Below, piece after piece: positions 60,100-64,000 of a DNA stretch of 64,000 bases. This stretch comes from Homalodisca vitripennis (Eukaryota > Arthropoda > Insecta > Hemiptera > Cicadellidae), in assembly GCF_021130785.1 (NCBI RefSeq), contig NW_025776805.1, forward strand, positions 1 to 64,000, written 5' to 3'. The notes below the pieces were generated by a model. It saw only the letters and a program-made list of their open reading frames with translations, was not told the origin of the DNA and searched no databases. Position numbers and translations under genes: made by a program. How positions within the stretch are numbered: position 1 is the stretch's first letter; every line of letters begins with the position of its first letter.

Positions 60100-60687
60100 T
60101 TTTAAGTTTTACAATTTGATATTTAAAAAACAAAAGGTAATTCTTTTATAAAATAATATTTTGAATGCTTATAAAAATGTAATTATATTTAAAGAATTAT
60201 TAGTGCATTTTAAGAATGGATACTATGTGTTCAACAACCTCAAAATATAAATTATTTAAAAAAATATAAATCTGAAATTGAATCTTCTCGATTTATTATT
60301 CAAAAGGTACACTACACTATAGCTAATATAAATTCTTTACATGCAAAACGGTGTATTATTAAGACAATTGGGTGATAAATAAAAAAAGTGACATAAATAC
60401 AAATAAACTAAACTTTTATATTCTTTTCCAGGAAGGACAAAGCTTTGTTTATGCTTTGTAAATGTAAATAAATAATGTGTTTTTAAGTTATTATTACAAC
60501 TAATTGATACTTAAGAAATGCCCCTTTCCACGTATTTAGGTAATAAATGTATTGTATTGTTTATTGGGCTCGTAGATCTACCCATAAACGTTATGATATT
60601 TATAATTCCATTACATATTTTGCTCTATTATCTATATCTGGTGTTTTTATGCAGTCGTCTCCTGTGTGCATGATATACTGCCTTTTT

Positions 60688-60690
<3 letters not shown>
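60100..60690. other. AT-rich spacer
   Basis: No recognisable content except 'aaatgcccctttccacgta' near 60,517, a weak match to the start of repeat Y at 33.71 kb, where it would be expected if Y also follows X here. Confidence 0.35.
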
Positions 60691-60738
<48 letters not shown>

Positions 60739-60757
60739 ATATAATATATATATATAA
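60690..60757. repeat. (TA)n microsatellite, interrupted
   Basis: Alternating T and A for about 68 bases with two TATTA/ATAATA interruptions. It lies at the left edge of the Helitron-like stretch, similar to the AT run at the 5' end of the Helitron at 45.57 kb. Confidence 0.9.
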
Positions 60758-60779
60758 TGCCAAACTTACTCAGATAAAT

Positions 60780-61450
60780 AATTTTCTAAATTTCCGATTC
60801 CCAGAAATTTGAAAATATGGCACATTAGTGCCTCATGACATAAAAATTAAACTTTTTTCATAAAGACCAAACATACTCTGTGTCGAATTTTGGTCGCAAC
60901 CCTGGAAAAACTATATATTTATTTTAACTTCCTAATGTTCCAGTAAGTAGAGGATTTTATAAACATTTGTTTCAACATGCCAACAGAGAAATAAATATGT
61001 ATCAAGTAGTTCAAATACACACAGGAGCCGAAATAGTGTGCAACCTTTAGAGGAGCTATATATTTGTATTTACCGTTCATCATGAAGGTTGCAATTGGAC
61101 AAACATATGTATTATACCCTAAAGAGGTACCCCGCACCAGACATAACTAAAACTGGAAGTAAAATACAATAACCGGAAGTAGTCTATTGATGACCGAAGG
61201 AGAATTTTTAAACTATGTATGTATACATTTTCTTTATCAGGGTAATAATGCAATCGCTACTACGATATTAACAATATTTTCGACAGGAAAAAGATTTACA
61301 AGGGTCAAATGTAGATAATTTTCGACCAAATATGAATCTCAGACTATTTTCAGATATTATCAGTCGAACAGTATATAATTTCTACTATGGCGTGTAATTT
61401 AAAACTTATTCAAACAAGATATTCTTCTTCCCTCGCTCAAGTCCAATAAA
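60780..61450 (+). mobile_element. Helitron-related fragment
   Basis: 61,165-61,350 matches the interior of the 45.6-47.1 kb Helitron: 'ataccggaagta/aaccggaagtag', 'tatgtgtatattttttttt/tatgtatacattttcttta' with 'tcagg', and 'gtagataatttt.gaccaaa'. No CTAG-type end or TC head is evident within the stretch, and the satellite starts about 120 bases to the right. It is either a broken Helitron or part of a larger element that carries the satellite. Confidence 0.5.
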
Positions 61451-61574
61451 AGCCAGATCAAGTTTTGTTTAGCTTTTGAATATTTTAACTATGAACACTT
61501 AAATAATACGTACCATAAAACCACCGTATTAACGAATTAGGTATACCTTTACTCTGGACTAAGATACTTAGTGT

Positions 61575-64000
61575 TACTAAAACTATCGAAACTATTTATT
61601 CGTATATTATAGACATTTGTGAGTTTCATTGCTATTTATAAAAACCGGTTTTAATATTTAACTTCAGGAACCCAAAAACATTACTCTTTAAAACTATTAT
61701 AACTATTTATTCGTATATTATGGACATTTGTGAGTTTCATTGCTATTTATAAAACCGGTTTTAATATTTAACTTCAGGAACCCAAAAACATTACTCTTTA
61801 AAAACTATTATAACTATCTATTTGTATATTATAGACATTTGTGAGTTTCATTGCTATTTATAAAACCGGTTTTAAAATATTTAACTTCAGGAACCCAAAA
61901 ACATTACTCTTTAAAACTATTATAACTATCTATTCGTATATTATAGACATTTGTGAGTTTCATTGCTATTTATAAAACCGGTTTTAATATTTAACTTCAG
62001 GAACCCAAAAACATTACTCTTTAAAACTATTATAACTATCTATTTGTATATTATAGACATTTGTGAGTTTCATTGCTATTTATAAAAACCGGTTTTAATA
62101 TTTAACTTCAGGAACCCAAAAACATTACTATTTAAATCTATTATAACTATTTATTCGTTTATTATAGACATTTGTGAGTTTCATTGCTATTTATAAAACC
62201 GGTTTTAATATTTAACTTCAGGAACCCAAAAACGTTACTATTTAAAACTATTATAACTATTTATTCGTATATTATAGACATTTGTGAGTTTCATTGCTAT
62301 TTATAAAACCGGTTTTAATATTTAACTTCAGGAACCCAAAAACATTACTCTTTAAAACTATTATAACTATTTATTCGTATATTATAGACATTTGTGAGTT
62401 TCATTGCTATTTATAAAACCGGTTTTAATATTTAACTTCAGGAACCCAAAAACATTACTCTTTAAAACTATTATAAACTATTTATTCGTATATTATAGAC
62501 ATTTGTGAGTTTCATTGCTATTTATAAAAACCGGTTTTAATATTTAACTTCAGGAACCCAAAAACATTACTCTTTAAAACTATTATAACTATTTATTCGT
62601 ATATTATAGACATTTGTGAGTTTCATTGCTATTTATAAAACCGGTTTTAATATTTAACTTCAGGAACCCAAAAACATTACTCTTTAAAACTATTATAACT
62701 ATTTATTCGTATATTATAGACATTTGTGAGTTTCATTGCTATTTATAAAACCGGTTTTAATATTTAACTTCAGGAACCCAAAAACATTACTCTTTAAAAC
62801 TATTATAACTATTTATTCGTATATTATAGACATTTGTGAGTTTCATTGCTATTTATAAAACCGGTTTTTAATATTTAACTTCAGGAACCCAAAAACATTA
62901 CTCTTTAAAACTATTATAACTATTTATTCGTATATTATAGACATTTGTGAGTTTCATTGCTATTTATAAAACCGGGTTTTAATATTTAACTTCAGGAACC
63001 CAAAAACATTACTCTTTAAAACTATTATAACTATTTATTCGTATATTATAGACCATTTGTGAGTTTCATTGCTATTTATAAAACCGGTTTTAATATTTAA
63101 CTTCAGGAACCCAAAAACATTACTCTTTAAAACTATTATAACTATTTATTCGGTATATTATAGACATTTGTGAGTTTCATTGCTATTTATAAAACCGGTT
63201 TTAATATTTAACTTCAGGAACCCAAAAACATTACTCTTTTAAAACTATTATAACTATTTATTCGTATATTATAGACATTTGTGAGTTTCATTGCTATTTA
63301 TAAAACCGGTTTTAATATTTAACTTCAGGAACCCAAAAACATTACTCTTTTAAAAACTATTATAACTATTTATTCGTATATTATAGACATTTGTGAGTTT
63401 CATTGCTATTTATAAAAACCGGTTTTAATATTTTAACTTCAGGAACCCAAAAACATTACTCTTTAAAAACTATTATAACTATTTATTCGTATATTATAGA
63501 CATTTGTGAGTTTCATTGCTATTTATAAAACCGGTTTTAATATTTAACTTCAGGAACCCAAAAAACATTACTCTTTAAAACTATTATAACTATTTATTCG
63601 TATATTATAGACATTTGTGAGTTTCATTGCTATTTATAAAACCGGTTTTAATATTTAACTTCAGGAACCCAAAAACATTACTCTTTAAAACTATTATAAC
63701 TATTTATTCGTATATTATAGACATTTGTGAGTTTCATTGCTATTTATAAAACCGGTTTTTAATATTTAACTTCAGGAACCCAAAAACATTACTCTTTTAA
63801 AACTATTATAACTATTTATTCGTATATTATAGACATTTGTGAGTTTCATTGCTATTTATAAAACCGGTTTTAATATTTAACTTCAGGAACCCAAAAACAT
63901 TACTCTTTAAAAACTATTATAACTATTTATTCGTATATTATAGACATTTGTGAGTTTCATTGCTATTTATAAAACCGGTTTTAATATTTAAACTTCAGGA
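61575..64000 (+). repeat. 110-bp satellite array, about 22 copies, continues past window end
   Basis: Head-to-tail units of 110 bases (for example 'aacattactc' at 62,341 and 62,451). Each contains 'ttcgtatattatagacattt', 'gtgagtttcattgctattta', the 12-base palindrome 'aaaaccggtttt' and 'cttcaggaacccaaaaacat'. I count about 22 occurrences of 'gagtttcattgc'. Units at the left edge differ most ('actatcgaaact', 'tctatttgtat', 'cgttactattta'). Inner units are nearly identical apart from +/-1 changes in homopolymers (aaaacc/aaaaacc, cttt/ctttt) that look like sequencing error. It has no open frame. The role is unknown; AT-rich satellites of this unit size are typical of centromeric or heterochromatic arrays. 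Confidence 0.95.

Larger units (their letters stand above)
57000..60100 (+). repeat. Direct repeat X, copy 3 (with module M at its start)
   Basis: The longest copy: 'ggcgccaaaagat' (57,000), module M ('tatccatagaaacaacaaag' 57,070; 'gctggacgaggacta' 57,216; 'gataagttactt' 57,241) and 'gctgttttaatcctctc' (57,491). After a LINE insertion it resumes with 'aactacatcacgtttgatgt' (58,170), 'gttatggacgacctgttta' (59,212) and 'tgcatcctaaggg' (59,713). 'cttcaggattatgatgtttt' (59,970) and 'cagatcaacac' close the match to copy 2. Removing the insertion gives the same landmark spacing as copies 1 and 2. Confidence 0.85.

Noticed and set aside
61575..64000. CRISPR array
   Set aside because: Contiguous 110-bp identical units without variable spacers, in a eukaryotic context.

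Overview
This window is non-coding DNA from a large, AT-rich, repeat-dense eukaryotic genome. I infer an arthropod, most likely an insect. The reasons are non-LTR retrotransposons with an arthropod-style Jockey gag (a PRE_C2HC-like region followed by three CCHC zinc knuckles), a Helitron with the 5' TC / 3' CTAG ends and hairpin common in insects, tRNA-derived SINEs, and a 110-bp satellite. I found no intact host gene, rRNA gene, functional tRNA gene or CRISPR array. Every recognisable protein signal is a broken transposon.

Layout. 1-16.2 kb is AT-rich and full of inflated homopolymers of all four bases. It looks like poorly polished assembly, so reading frames there cannot be trusted; even so it carries fragments that also occur, cleaner, further right. 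A pair of ~135-bp tandem repeats in opposite orientation (9.58-9.99 and 13.86-14.11 kb) flanked by GC-richer blocks may be a foldback-type element. 16.3-18.2 kb is the first of three copies of a ~2-3 kb direct repeat ('X'; others at 31.15-33.6 and 57.0-60.1 kb). 18.2-20.6 kb is a CR1/Jockey-type LINE pseudogene on the minus strand, next to a tRNA-Leu-derived SINE, with a second SINE copy at 22.7 kb. 22.5-23.6 kb holds unusual short CG-rich tracts. 24-52 kb is mostly diverged copies of further repeat blocks ('M', 'W', 'Z') always on the plus strand, broken by a composite LINE (42.25-45.36 kb) and a sharply bounded 1,530-bp Helitron (45,571-47,100). 57.0-60.1 kb is X copy 3 with a 430-bp Jockey 3' end inserted. 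61.57-64.0 kb is about 22 copies of a 110-bp satellite that runs off the end.

How it fits together. Blocks M and W recur in one order and one orientation (M then W), at least nine times for M, with irregular spacing from about 0.9 to 12 kb and inserted transposons between many copies. The simplest reading is an old, decayed long-unit tandem array or serial segmental duplication later invaded by LINEs, SINEs and a Helitron, lying beside a satellite array. This would fit pericentromeric or other heterochromatic DNA, but chromosomal position is inference. The copies serve as each other's empty sites: they date the insertions relative to the duplications and confirm the Helitron ends and one LINE insertion.
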